The notes under the pieces are model-generated. The model searched no databases and had not been told where the DNA came from. It worked only from the letters and a program-made list of their open reading frames with translations. DNA of 64,000 bases from Nageia nagi (taxonomy: Eukaryota > Pinophyta), in contig JBITNC010000001.1 of assembly GCA_050084985.1 (NCBI GenBank), positions 105,338,001 through 105,402,000 on the forward strand, in the 5' to 3' direction. The position numbers and the translations under genes are program-made. Below, piece by piece: positions 24,801-36,800 of the stretch (positions within the stretch are counted from its first letter, which is position 1; each line of letters begins with the position of its first letter).

Positions 24801-27800
24801 CATAAAAGTCCTTGTAAACTTGTGAAGTATGTCACATTTTAGGAGGCATGGTTTGGGTGGGAAACATAGGTTAATCAATTCTGAGTTTTTAGATATGTAG
24901 CTTATGCATTTGTATATGATAGAAATAGTAAAAAGTTGGATTCAAAATCATTGAAGCATTTTTTGTAAGATAAAGTGAAAAAACTTAAGGCTTATAGATT
25001 GTTATATCTTCTACTAACATTATTGTTGTAATTAGAGATGTAGTGTAAAAAAAATACCCTTTGTGTTTGATAGTGCCAGTGGCACAATCTCTTGTGATGA
25101 GGTACGCTCAACAAATCAAGTGTAAGAAGAGGTTCTTTTGATTATATTCAAGGGGAACAAAAAGATAAACACCATTCATGGAACAAGTTTGTTAGAGGAG
25201 GCAATACCATTTTGTAGTTCACGAGATGATGAGTGACTTGTCTATAGAATAAAAGTTGGACAAGTTAACAAGGCAACCAATTTGCTTGTGATCCAATAGA
25301 GCATGTCACTTTCTCTCTCTCAATTGTTACATTTTCTTTGAATTCAGCACATATGAGGAAGCACAAAGAAATTCTTGGTAGCAAAAGCTTGTGCAAATAG
25401 CATATGATACTTTGATGAAGAACAAGGCATGGGTATTGATGGAGTTCCTCACACTATACAAAGTCAATTGTGTTGGGGGGTTTTTCTTTCCTACCCTAAG
25501 AGGGTGAGAAAAACACCAACACCTCAGGTGGAAGGACGTTACCCCTTCCCGCTATGGGGATTGGTTACCCCAAAGGTCACTCTTCTTAGGTTTGCAAGAG
25601 TAAAACTCAGGGAGCAGCTAAGATGTTTAAAGCTGCCATTAACACAAATATCATTTGTGGGTCAACGACTTGAAGTATTTCTATGGCTAGACAATATTGT
25701 TTCCAAAATGCTGAAATAAAAGATGCGAAAAGCTGTGCGAAGAAAATGTAAAATAAAAAAAGGAAAAATGGTGGAGAGATTGTGGATACAAGGATTGGAT
25801 CAACACATATGCATACGCATGGACTTTTGCAAGGCTTTGGAAATCGACTCATCAAGGCTCGATGTAGGTTCCACGCACCTTGAATCCGTCCCACTAGCCA
25901 ACAACACGAATGGTCTAGTGGAAGGAGTGATGGCGAATGATGGAGTGAAGGTAGTTCTAGGCGAAAGAGATGAAGTCCCTAAGGTGAGTGACATAGAATA
26001 GTCATTCCAAAAATGTGAAACTCTAACTGCAAAAAATGAAATATTGCCAATACAATGCTACTACTCTAACCACTTCAAATGATTTTCAATCACTCTTTTA
26101 TCCATCTCACACGAGATTTACGAAATGCACCAAGTAAATAGAAGCAACACTAAATAGCAATTTCATTGTCACCACATGAGAGCATATAGTAATCAAACAC
26201 AAGTACACCACATCAACAATTTAGAGGAAAATTTTGTGTATTAGGAAATATACAAAGTCTTCCAAATTGTTAAAATGTCTAAGCCCCCACTCATCATTTG
26301 GTTGTGGTTGGTGGGTTTCAACAATTGGTCCCTAGTTGACTGTGACATTCTTTCAGTTCCTTGTAGATCTTATACTCCCATCCATCATTTCTCATAAAGA
26401 AGCTATCCCATCTCCTTTCAATCTTCCATTTGGGATACCACCTCCATATGGCATGAGTCCCCTTCTCGATCATGGCCACCTCTCCTTGAGCTATTGGTCA
26501 ATACTTGCCACGAAGCAATAAGTACACCAAGTATGAATTCATGTAGAACTTTTGAGAGGTGCCCATCTACGACAGTTGCTTGGCAAGGGTGTCACTCAAC
26601 ACCTTGCTCCATTTTATCCTCTTCCCTTTGATATTTCGACGATGAAGCCAAAGAACTCATTTCTAAACTTTGAACCATCTTCTTTGCCGAGTATCCTGGA
26701 CAACATCAGTATCATCATCTTTGCGGAGGGGTAGAAGTTGCTGCGTGGAGCATTGATAAGAGCATTCCCTTTCAAGCCATGATGCTCCTCAAGCATCCAA
26801 TCTTTGATTGTGACTGTTGCCCTGTTAGTGCCCTGATAGTGGGTGAGTGACTCTGCTTCACTGTACTCAAAATTCCCTTCCCTTGTCGATTGGAATGCTT
26901 TTTTGATTGCTTCAGGATTGAAATCCATGACAACATCTCCTTTGATGTCCCTCAGCACTCTCTCACCCTTCTTCTAGTGTTGGCTCACTTCAATGCATAA
27001 TTATGGGAAAGGAACCTATGCTACGGAACTTCTCTCTCATTTGCATAGGGTTGACCTTTTGCCAATCTGTATCTCCAATGGTGTTAAATCCATTCTTTGA
27101 AAACTTAGCCCCTTGTTGCAAGGGCTCTTGTCTCTCACATATTGGAATGATGCAGTCTTGCTTCAACCTCTCAAGCTCCTTAGCACTTTCCTTGTCCGCA
27201 CTACTCCTCAAGCTAGTCATCTTGGTCGAATGGGTGATGGGTGTCCCCAAAAATGATGCGCAAGCCTTCCTTAGATGAGACTCCTTCAACGTTGCCCTAG
27301 TCTCGCCTCCAAATCACATGTGCAAGCCTAGAAGGGTGATAAAGTCAACTAAAAACCTTAAATGTGCTCTTCTTTTGCAATTCTAGCACAAAAAATGAAG
27401 AGGAGAATGATTTGAGTTTGGAAAAATGAGCTTATTCTCCTCATATTTATAGGCCAAAATTAGGTTTTCTCCAAAATGAGCTTAATCTGGACAACCTCCT
27501 GCCTTGAGCACATGTCCTAGAAAGACAAGATTTTGTCTTTTTGAGGCGTGCACTCAACCCTTGGGTGTCTTAAGTTTGATCTTTGATCCTCAAACTTGTC
27601 TCGGGTGACTTGCTGATCTGGGCGCGTGTCCTAGAAAGACAAATTTATCTTTTTGAAGCATGTGCTTCACTTGAAACTGCTCCAATTTGCTCCCTTCGAC
27701 CTTCGTTCCAACCTGGGCGGCTCTTGGGTCTAGGTGCATGACCCAGAAAGACAAAATATTGTCTTTTTGAGGCATTCACTGGGCCTTGGGATAGCCTAGT

Positions 27801-30800
27801 TTCATTTGGCTCAACTTGGACTTGACCTGGGTTCCCCTTTTTTCCCTAAACTCAACTTATGATTCCTAGACTTAGTCATTTTTTGAAGAATTTTGGTCAT
27901 TGTTTTTACATGGCTAAGGCCAGATGGATAATAACACTTAGGCTTGTGATGATAGGCATGATAACCAGGTAGGTAAAGCTTTCAAATAGGTATGACATAG
28001 ACATCACGTTGTGTGGACCTGAGTTGTAGTGGGTCCCCAAAATCATGAGATTTTGGGTTGTGTTGTGTAAGTCACAACAAATTGCAAATTAGATGGGTCT
28101 CTAGATACATGCAGGGCTTGCCTTGTAGGAAAAGAATATGCTTAAAATGAGGGAGTAGACTAAGGTGAAAGTTTTGCTCGAACTAGCAAACTTGTGTCTA
28201 TCAGGTCGTTGATCTTCATTTTTGCCTTGTATGGTTGGATTTGAAGAAGGGTTTATTGTATGAGGATTTGGATGAGTTGATGTGATATTGCCATAAGGGA
28301 TTCAAGTTCATTGAAGTAAACATCTAGTTTGTAGATAGATTAAATCCTTGTGTTGCTTAAACAAGTTCCTCTAGTTTTTTACATCAATATTGACCAACAT
28401 GTTAGCAAGCTTTATATGATTAGGCTGGTTGGTCAAGTAGTTAGGGATGTTAGCAACTCGATAGTTATGTAGTTTTGTAGTTATGATTAGGGTGGTTAAG
28501 TAGTTAGGGAAGTTTTTAGCTTGTAGTTATTTAATCCCCATTGTAAATCATATATGTATTTCAAGGTAATATTTACTCTGCATTTTAATTCCCCTCCAAA
28601 CTATTAACTAATCCTCACTTTGACATTTGACTTCCTCTAGTTCTTTTGTTGTGTTCCTCTTTAATATTTGTTTGTCTTGAGTTGAGCATGAACAAGAGAT
28701 GCTCTAGATTGTTGATGGTAATAATACAAGCTAGTGTGATATAAACCACAAGACATTCTCTAGAGAAATTGGTGTCCTCAAAATCTTCAACCATTAGGGG
28801 AGAGGGTTTAGACAAAGATGTTTTCCTACAAGCCCTTTAAGCTAGGTGTCTCATCGTTTAATCCTCAGCTGACACTATAGAGGAAAGGCATGAGGGATTA
28901 CTGGGTTTCATGAGTTTCTATATGGTAGCTTTCTAGGCATACAATTCCTTGAAATCCTCGCCTTACCATAGGGACATCCCAACAAATATGGACTCAAATG
29001 AATCCTTTGTGAAGGGGGCTAGGTACCCAGGGCATTAGCCCATTTCTGGGGATCTCACTCGGTGGAGAGCCTTTAGTAGCAGGATATAGTAGAGACACAC
29101 AAATAGGTGCTTTCAGATTGCCTTGTTAGGGTTGTGCTGCGTGAGAGAGACTATGGGAGCCTTCGCCCACCGTCTATGCCACACGCTACAATGCCAATGT
29201 CATCCTCTAGCTCACATTCTTTGCCAATGCCCTTCAACCTCTATGTGTTGCTTGTGTGGCATAACATTTTAGAGTGTTTGTTTCAATGCTATGAGCGGGT
29301 ATAAATAAACAAAAAAGTAATCATATAAAGAAAATATTGCTCCTCACCAATATAATGATACTCATGCATTCAAGTGAGCCAAGCTCATGTCATTGGTGCA
29401 TTCAATTGATGGAACCATTGCCAAATACAAGAGGTTTTGTTGAAGAATCCTCTTCAAAATCTGGCAGTAAAATAATGATGATTTAATATCTTTAGGGCAT
29501 GTTAGTTGCTCATCTTTGATCTATCTTCATGAATTGATTGATTGAGCAATTTGCTTTGCCATATACATGACTAAGACTCCTAATATTGTTCTTTAAATTT
29601 AGGGAGCTGAGTGTGGCCAACAATTTTTCAATCATGCATTTATTCTCAAGGTTGTGTTAATGATATCCTTTTAATCAGCCACTAATATTGCATTGCTGAT
29701 GCTGGCATTGAATTAGCTTGAAGGGTATTCATAGAACAGAAGGATTTTATCACCTTTTATTTATGGTTTTAAATGAGACCCTTGACTTTGAAAATGCTTG
29801 GCATTTTCCGGTAGCATATCCGCTTAAGTTGTAGCATTTGAGAGAGAGAAGACCACAATAATAATCTCTCTTATCTTTGTTGATATGATTCTATTACGAG
29901 GAGTATTTTAATGTTATTTATTCAATGCTATTTTGAAAAATATATCTTTAATACATATTTTCAATTTTATAAAGATATCTATTTTCCTAGTGAACTCATG
30001 AAAAATAGCATTTGTATATGTGCGTGTGTGTGTAAATGTCATGATATGTTTTCATTTTTATGTTGTGTAAACGCCTTTTAAAAGCTACGATATGTTTTCA
30101 TATTATTAATTAATATATTAATGAAGTTCTTTAACTATAACAAAAAAAATGAATTGCCTAACAATTCACAATACAACTCAGAAAAATGAAATTGCACAAC
30201 TCAACAACAATGGAGAACTGAAATTGAATCCAACACCAAATTGATTATTGAGAATGCAAGCTACAACTCCAATACAACTCCACACACTTCGATGAAACTG
30301 TAAAATACATTACAAACATTTATAGAGGCCGTAGTCGACCTTTACCCTTCAGCCTAGAAGCTGAAACACCAAGAAACATGAACTGGAAAGCCACAGGAAG
30401 GAAAAACGACATACACAGAAAACAGAACTAGCCGGCAGGCCGGCTGCTTAGCCGAGTGGCCGGTTCACTTATTCTAGCCGGTTGGCCGGTTACAAGTAGC
30501 CGGTCGGTTGGTCTTCAAATTCTTCATACTCCCCCTTGCTGGTAAGAGGACTAACAATCAAGTCTCTTAACAGCACAAATTGAGATTTTGCCACCGATTT
30601 TGTGAAGATATCCGCCACTTGGTCTTGTGTTGGACAATACCTCAATTTTATCATTCCTTTCTCCACCAAATCTCGAATGAAATGAGTCTTCAAATCAAAG
30701 TGCTTGGTTCTAGAATGGTGGATAGGATTGTGTGCCAACTTGATGGCACTTTGGTTGTCACAAAAAATTGTTGTTTCTTGAGTTTGCTCCTCTCCAATTT

Positions 30801-33800
30801 CTTTCAACACTTTTCTCAACCATAGTGCTTGTGTTGAAGCACTTGTCATAGCCACATACTCAGCTTCTGTACTAGAAAGAGCTACTGTAGATTGTTTTCG
30901 AGAGCTCCATGATATCAAACCTGATCCAAGAGAGAAGCAATTCCCACTTGTGCTCTTTCTATCATCCAAATCGCTGCCCCAATCACTATCACTGAAACCT
31001 GTGAGTTGGAGCTTGGAATCACATGTATAATGTATTCCATAATCAATGGTTCCCTTCACATACCTCAGTATTCTTTTCGCTGCCTTGAGATGTACAGCAG
31101 ATGGATCACTCATGTATCTTGCCACCAAAGATACACTAAATTGCAAATCCGGTCTTGTGTTTGTCAAAAACATAAGACTGCCAACAATGCTCCTATATTG
31201 CTTTTTGTCAACTTTTGGTTCTCCATCCTCCTTGCAAAGGTGTTCTCCATGGGCTGTAGGTGTTGCTACAGGTGTGCAATTGTCCATTTTGAATCTTTTG
31301 AGCATGTCTTGCATATTTGGATTGAGACACAAAGATTTCATCTTGTGTTTGATGCACCTCCAAGCCAAGAAAGTAGCTCATCAAACCAAGATCTTTCATG
31401 TCAAACTCAGCCATCATATGAGTTTTGAACTCTTCATTCATCTTCTTATTGCTGCCCATGAATATCAAATCATCTACATACAAGCAAACAGTCAATATAT
31501 CAGTAGCACTTTTCTTAAAATACAAGGTAGGTTCACTTACACTTCTTTGAAAACCCACACTTTTGAAGTATTCATCAATTCTTGTATACCAAGCTCTTGG
31601 AGCTTGCTTCAGCCCATATAGTGCCTTCTTGAGCTTGTATACATGGTCTTCTCTTCCTGAAACCTCAAAACCTTGAGGTTGTGCTACATACACCTCTTCA
31701 TTGATGCCACCATTCAAAAACGCACTTTTCACATCCATGTGTTGGACTGTCCAACCCTTACTTGCTGCCAAAGAGAGTGCCAATTTGATTGTTTCTTGTC
31801 TTGCAACCGGTGCAAATGTCTCCTCAAAATCCACTCCATACTGCTGAGTGAATCCCTTTGCCACTAGCCTTGCTTTGTACCTCTCAACACTACCATCACT
31901 CTTGCATTTTGTTTTGTACACCCATTTGGAACCAACCATTTTCTTACCTTTGGGCAACTTGCAAAGTTCCCAAGTATCATTTCTTTCAATAGCATCAATC
32001 TCTTCTTTCATAGCTTGCATCCAAACAGCATTAGAACAAGCTTCTTCATAACAAGATGGCTCAACAACAGCAATATTTGTATTTGAAATAGATTTTGAAA
32101 CACAAGAAAGAGCATAATTTACCACTTCACCTTTGGGCTCTCCATTGTCTTCATCTCCATATATGTGCATGCTCTCTAATCTTGCAACAAGATTTTGCAT
32201 CTCTTGAGTTTGGCTCCTTGTGAATCTTCTCATAGAGTTGCCATCTATGATTTGGCTTTCCGGATGATCCCTCAACCATCTCTTACCTTTGTTACCTTGG
32301 TTCAACAATCTTGCATTGGGTGAACTTGGTGCACTTACACTTTTTGGTGACGTGTTGGAGCTAGATGATGATGTTGGTGAGCTTGGAGTACTCACACTTG
32401 ATGGCTGTTCCTCATTTTTCTTCCTCACACCATGGCTGGGCTGCACTTTCAATGCTTCATTCTCCTCCAAACTATCTCCTCCAAATACATTCTGCTGCAA
32501 TTTTTTATGGCTGTTGTACTCTCCCCCTTCATCAAAAATTGCATCTCTTGATACAATTGTTTTGTGGCTTTTGGGATTATAAAATTTGTAAGCTTTTGAA
32601 TGCTCACAATATCCTATAAACACACATGGTTCAGATTTGGCATCTAGTTTCCTCCTTCTTTCATCATTGATGTGCACATATGCAAGGCATCCAAACACTT
32701 TGAAGTGTTCTAAATTTGGTTTTCTCTCAAACCAAGCTTCATAGGGAGTTATTTTGTCCAAGCTTCTTGTAGGAGACCGGTTCAAAATATACATTGCTGT
32801 TTTAATTGCTTCAGCCCAATAAACATTGGGCAACTTCTTGCTTTGCAACATACTCCTTGCCATCTCAACAAGAGTCCTATTTTTCCTTTCCGCTACACCA
32901 TTTTGCTGTGGTGTGTAGGGAGAAGTAAGGTGTCTCCTAATACCATTCTCTTTACAAAATTGAAAGAACTCACTGCTGCAATATTCTCCTCCTCTATCAC
33001 TTCTTAAGCACTTCACACTATGCTCACTTTGTTTCTCAACTAGCAATTTAAATTCTTTAAAATATTTCAATGCTTCATCTTTGCTTGAGATAAAATAAAC
33101 CCAACACATTCTTGTAAAATCATCAATGAAAGTGATAAAGTAAGTAGACTTACCAAAGCTTGCTGTTTGCATAGGCCCACAAATATCAGTATGGACCAAT
33201 TGGAGAGGGTGTTTGGCTCTCCATGCTTCATCCTTTGGAAACTTCCCCCTTGCTTGCTTGCCTAGTGCACATCCTTCACACACATCCTTGCATTCTTCTA
33301 GTTTTGGCAGCCCTCTAACCATTTCCAGAAGAGCTTTCAAGCTCCCAAAATTCAAGTGTCCAAGCCTCATATGCCAAAGCTTGCTTTTATCCTCAATCCC
33401 AACAAAAACACAGCCACCATTTTTCTCAAAAAATTTAATGGGAAAGTTTATTTTCAGTAATTTGAACAGTAGTTACTAGCCTTCCTTCATGATTTTTATC
33501 ATAAATTTTGCACATTCTATCTTCAAACACCAATTTGTAATTTTTCTCAAGCATTTGGCCAATACTCAATAAACTTTGTTTTAAATCCGGAGTGTAGTAA
33601 ATGTTCTTTACCTTCATGGTTTCTTGTTTTGTTGGAACTTGCATCTCTCCTTTGCCAAGTATCTCCAACCTCTTCTCATTTCCCAACCGCACACTGGATT
33701 TGTAGGAATGATCAACCGCTGAAAGTAAAGATTTCTCACCGGTCATGTGGTTTGAGCAGCCACTATCTAACAGCCAAGTCTCTTCTCCAAGTTTCTCACA

Positions 33801-36800
33801 ATCCATCATTGATAAGAACAATTGTTCTTCACCATAACCATGTTCTTCTTCTCCATAGTTTGCAGCCTTCCCTTCATTTGCTTGTTTTGATCTACATTCA
33901 TACTCAAAATGGCCAAATTTATTACAATAAAAACATTGCATATTCCTCTTATCCTTACCTCTACCAGTTCCTCTTCTGGAGTGTCTCCCCCTTGATGATG
34001 AAGCTGGTTCACTTTCATAATTCTGCTCTCTTCCTCTACCTCTTCCAAACGAACCTCTTCTTCCTCCTCTTCCGGTTCTGCCTCCTCTTCCTCTTGCACC
34101 TCTCCCTTGTCCTCTTCCTTGTCCTTCATTCTCTTTGATAGAGAATGCTTGCTCATCACTATTGCTTGTTCCAGCCTTTGTCCTCTTTGTCATCCTCTCT
34201 TCATGAGATGTGAGAGAGCCAATCAAATTGTCAATTTCCAAGGATGAGAGGTCTTTTGTTTCTTCAATTATGAGTGCAGCATGGTCAAATTTTTCGGTTA
34301 AGGTTCTCAAAACCTTCTTAATGAAAACCTCCTTTTTAGTCTTCTCTCCAAGAGTGGCCATCTTATTGACTATGGCTTTCACTCTCACACAATAATCTCT
34401 AGCAGTCTCCTTCTCCTCTTGCTTCATATTTTCAAACTCCCTTCTCAATGTTTGGAGTTTTACTTCCTTCACCTTGAGGCTCCCTTGATAGCCTTCTCTC
34501 AAGATTGCCCATGCTTCTTGGGCTGAGACACATGCTGAGATTCGTGGGAAGATGCTCCTGTTTAAGGTTGCTTGTACAAAGGACAGAGCCATGGAGTTTT
34601 GTCTCTCATTCTCCTTTGCTTCCTTCTTTGCATCCGCACTCAATGCACTCCAATCTGCCGGTTCAGTGTAGCCAGCCACTACAATGTCCCAATATCCTTT
34701 GCCGGTCAGTAGAGTCTTCATTTGAACACTCCAATATTCATAGTCTGCTCCATCAAACTCTGGAATGATGATTGAGTTGGAGTTGCTTGCCATGTCTTCA
34801 CTTCTTGAACCCAAATTGATCCAACCTTGTTCTGATACCAAATGAAGTTCTTTAACTATAACAAAAAAAATGAATTGCCTAACAATTCACAATACAACTC
34901 AGAAAAATGAAATTGCACAACTCAACAACAATGGAGAACTGAAATTGAATCCAACACCAAATTGATTATTGAGAATGCAAGCTACAACTCCAATACAACT
35001 CCACACACTTCGATGAAACTGCAAAATACATTACAAACATTTATAGAGGCCGTAGTCGACCTTTACCCTTCAGCCTAGAAGCTGAAACACCAAGAAACAT
35101 GAACTGGAAAGCCACAGGAAGGAAAAACGACATACACAGAAAACAGAACTAGCCGGCAGGCCGGCTGCTTAGCCGAGTGGCCGGTTCACTTATTCTAGCC
35201 GGTTGGCTGGTTACAGGTAGCCGGTCGGTTGGTCTTCAAATTCTTGAATTAATATAATACAAAATTTATTTGAGCGTTGTATATTAATAATTGATGTTGA
35301 CGAGCATGTAAACACTTTCCACACAAAAATAAACACATTGTCACAAGCGTTTTAGCTCAATGTCAATGCATTTGCCAGTGCACATGTACAAACATATATC
35401 AATACACAAACTAAGAAAGATAAATGGTTCAAATACAAACAAACCGGATGGAAACCACGAGAAGAATGGATCAAGTTTAACTTAGACAGGGCAGCAGTAG
35501 GCAACTTAAGCTAAGACAATGATAGTAGAATAAGACTGTGTCAAACTCTTCAACTGAAAATGTTTTAAATGGAAAAAGATTCTGTTATGTCCCAAAGTGA
35601 AATACAAACTCTAGGTATGCATATTTATTCAAATTATGCCCTAGAATTTCAGATCGGAATAAATACTGAAATAAATTGCAAATTCAATCCCTAAGTATAC
35701 AGATCTACTCAAATCAACAATACCCAAAATCTCCAAAAAGACGAAATAGTTCAGCAAACCCCAGATCTATTTGATCACTATTCGAATCAAATCCTTACTA
35801 TTTAGATCACAACATAAATATTCAGATCACTTCAATATACTGCTAATCTTGGCTTTATTTATGACAAGAATGCCATTGCAATAATTAAACCCTTGATCTA
35901 TAAAATGGACAACTCCAATATAATGAAAAACTTTGGATCTAGAGTAGTTAAATGCTGATCTACTCAAACCCTAGCTAAATACCACAGACCACACCTTAAA
36001 CAGCGATGAAGACCCACAAGACTCATAGATCCAGCATCCAATGCTGGACGCCTAGTATGATGCTCACAATCTGAATGCTGGACGTACCAGTGTGGAGTCA
36101 CAAACTGGATGCAAAACACTGAAATGGTCTCCAAACCCTTGGATCATAATGCAGAACTCCTCCAAGACTGAATGCCTGAAGGGGAGGAGCTCAATTTGCT
36201 GCAAATCACTCAAAATACTGGAAGCCCTGATGAAGAAACTCAAAACCCTTGATTTGATTGTAAATTCTCTGATTTGGTCACCAGCTCTTGATTCTGATCT
36301 TTAATCTCTGCAAACTCTGATCTCAACTCAGATCTGATTATAATCAACAAATCTAATCCAAAACCTTCAGATCTGATAGATCTAGTCATAATACCTTCAG
36401 ATCTGATGGATATATTCACAATACCTTAAGATCTAATAGATCTATTCACAATTCCTTCAGATCTGGTCTCAAACTCAGATTTGATCTGAAACTTGTTCAG
36501 AAATCTCTCTTCTTCAACGATACAACACAAATGTAAACGGTTGATGTATTTACCACATAAAACTCAAGACTGTTCTTCCTTAAGCAAATACCAAGAGGTT
36601 GGCCTTCCTGTAGGGTTCCCACTCATGTATGGTTTCGGACTACAGAAAGAATAGAGATTGCTGCTCTAACAATGTTCGCCAAAATATCAGTTGTAAAATG
36701 ATAAAAAAGTAATCCAAATGAAGTGCTCTTTCCCTTTAAGCATTCACTGAAACGCCTTCTAATCCTTCATCAAGTTTATTTTATTATAATATAATATAAA

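Larger units (their letters stand above)
25471..28079 (-). mobile_element. element A: 2.6-kb internally deleted copy of an LTR-like element with hairpin array and unknown ORF
   Basis: Ends are TGTTGGGG at 25471 and GTCACAACA at 28079, flanked by a perfect 5-bp duplication AATTG (25466-25470 and 28080-28084). Coding orientation is minus. It matches element B (43865-49597) in reverse along its whole length: terminal block 25471-26020, middle block 26180-26290, coding remnants 26340-27300, hairpin array 27506-27779 and outer end 27900-28079. Two internal segments present in B are missing. No internal direct repeat was seen, so it looks like a solo LTR. It sits inside the RT of an old copia. Confidence 0.8.
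23949..28340 (+). mobile_element. old Ty1/copia remnant, split by element A
   Basis: Collinear copia traces on the + strand: a gag-like frame at 23949-24125; protease [12 protein letters not shown] at about 24252-24287; an integrase C-terminal stretch ([21 protein letters not shown]) at about 24900-24970; and the start of RT ([11 protein letters not shown]) at about 25415-25450. Element A interrupts RT at 25470. RT resumes at 28080 with [17 protein letters not shown], which corresponds to the K-A-D-G-S-x-D-R-x-K-A-R-L-V-A-K block. Many stops and indels show it is ancient. A 3' LTR may begin near 28449, but its ends are unclear. Confidence 0.65.
30122..35247 (-). mobile_element. young Ty1/copia LTR retrotransposon in HISN2 intron 1
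   Basis: A complete 5.1-kb element on the minus strand. The LTRs (34843-35247 upstream, 30122-30526 downstream) are both 405 bp and differ at only four positions by my reading. The 5-bp target duplication ATTAA lies at 30117-30121 and 35248-35252. The primer site is of tRNA-iMet type, and gag, protease, integrase, RT and RNase H follow in copia order with very few lesions: two frameshifts and no stray stops that I saw. It is inserted antisense to HISN2. Confidence 0.97.

Noticed and set aside
31006-31621. Plus-strand frames of 140 and 191 codons
   Set aside because: Complement of the copia RT and RNase H; no domain on the + strand. The same applies to 32289-32582, 33213-33479 and 33629-34138.
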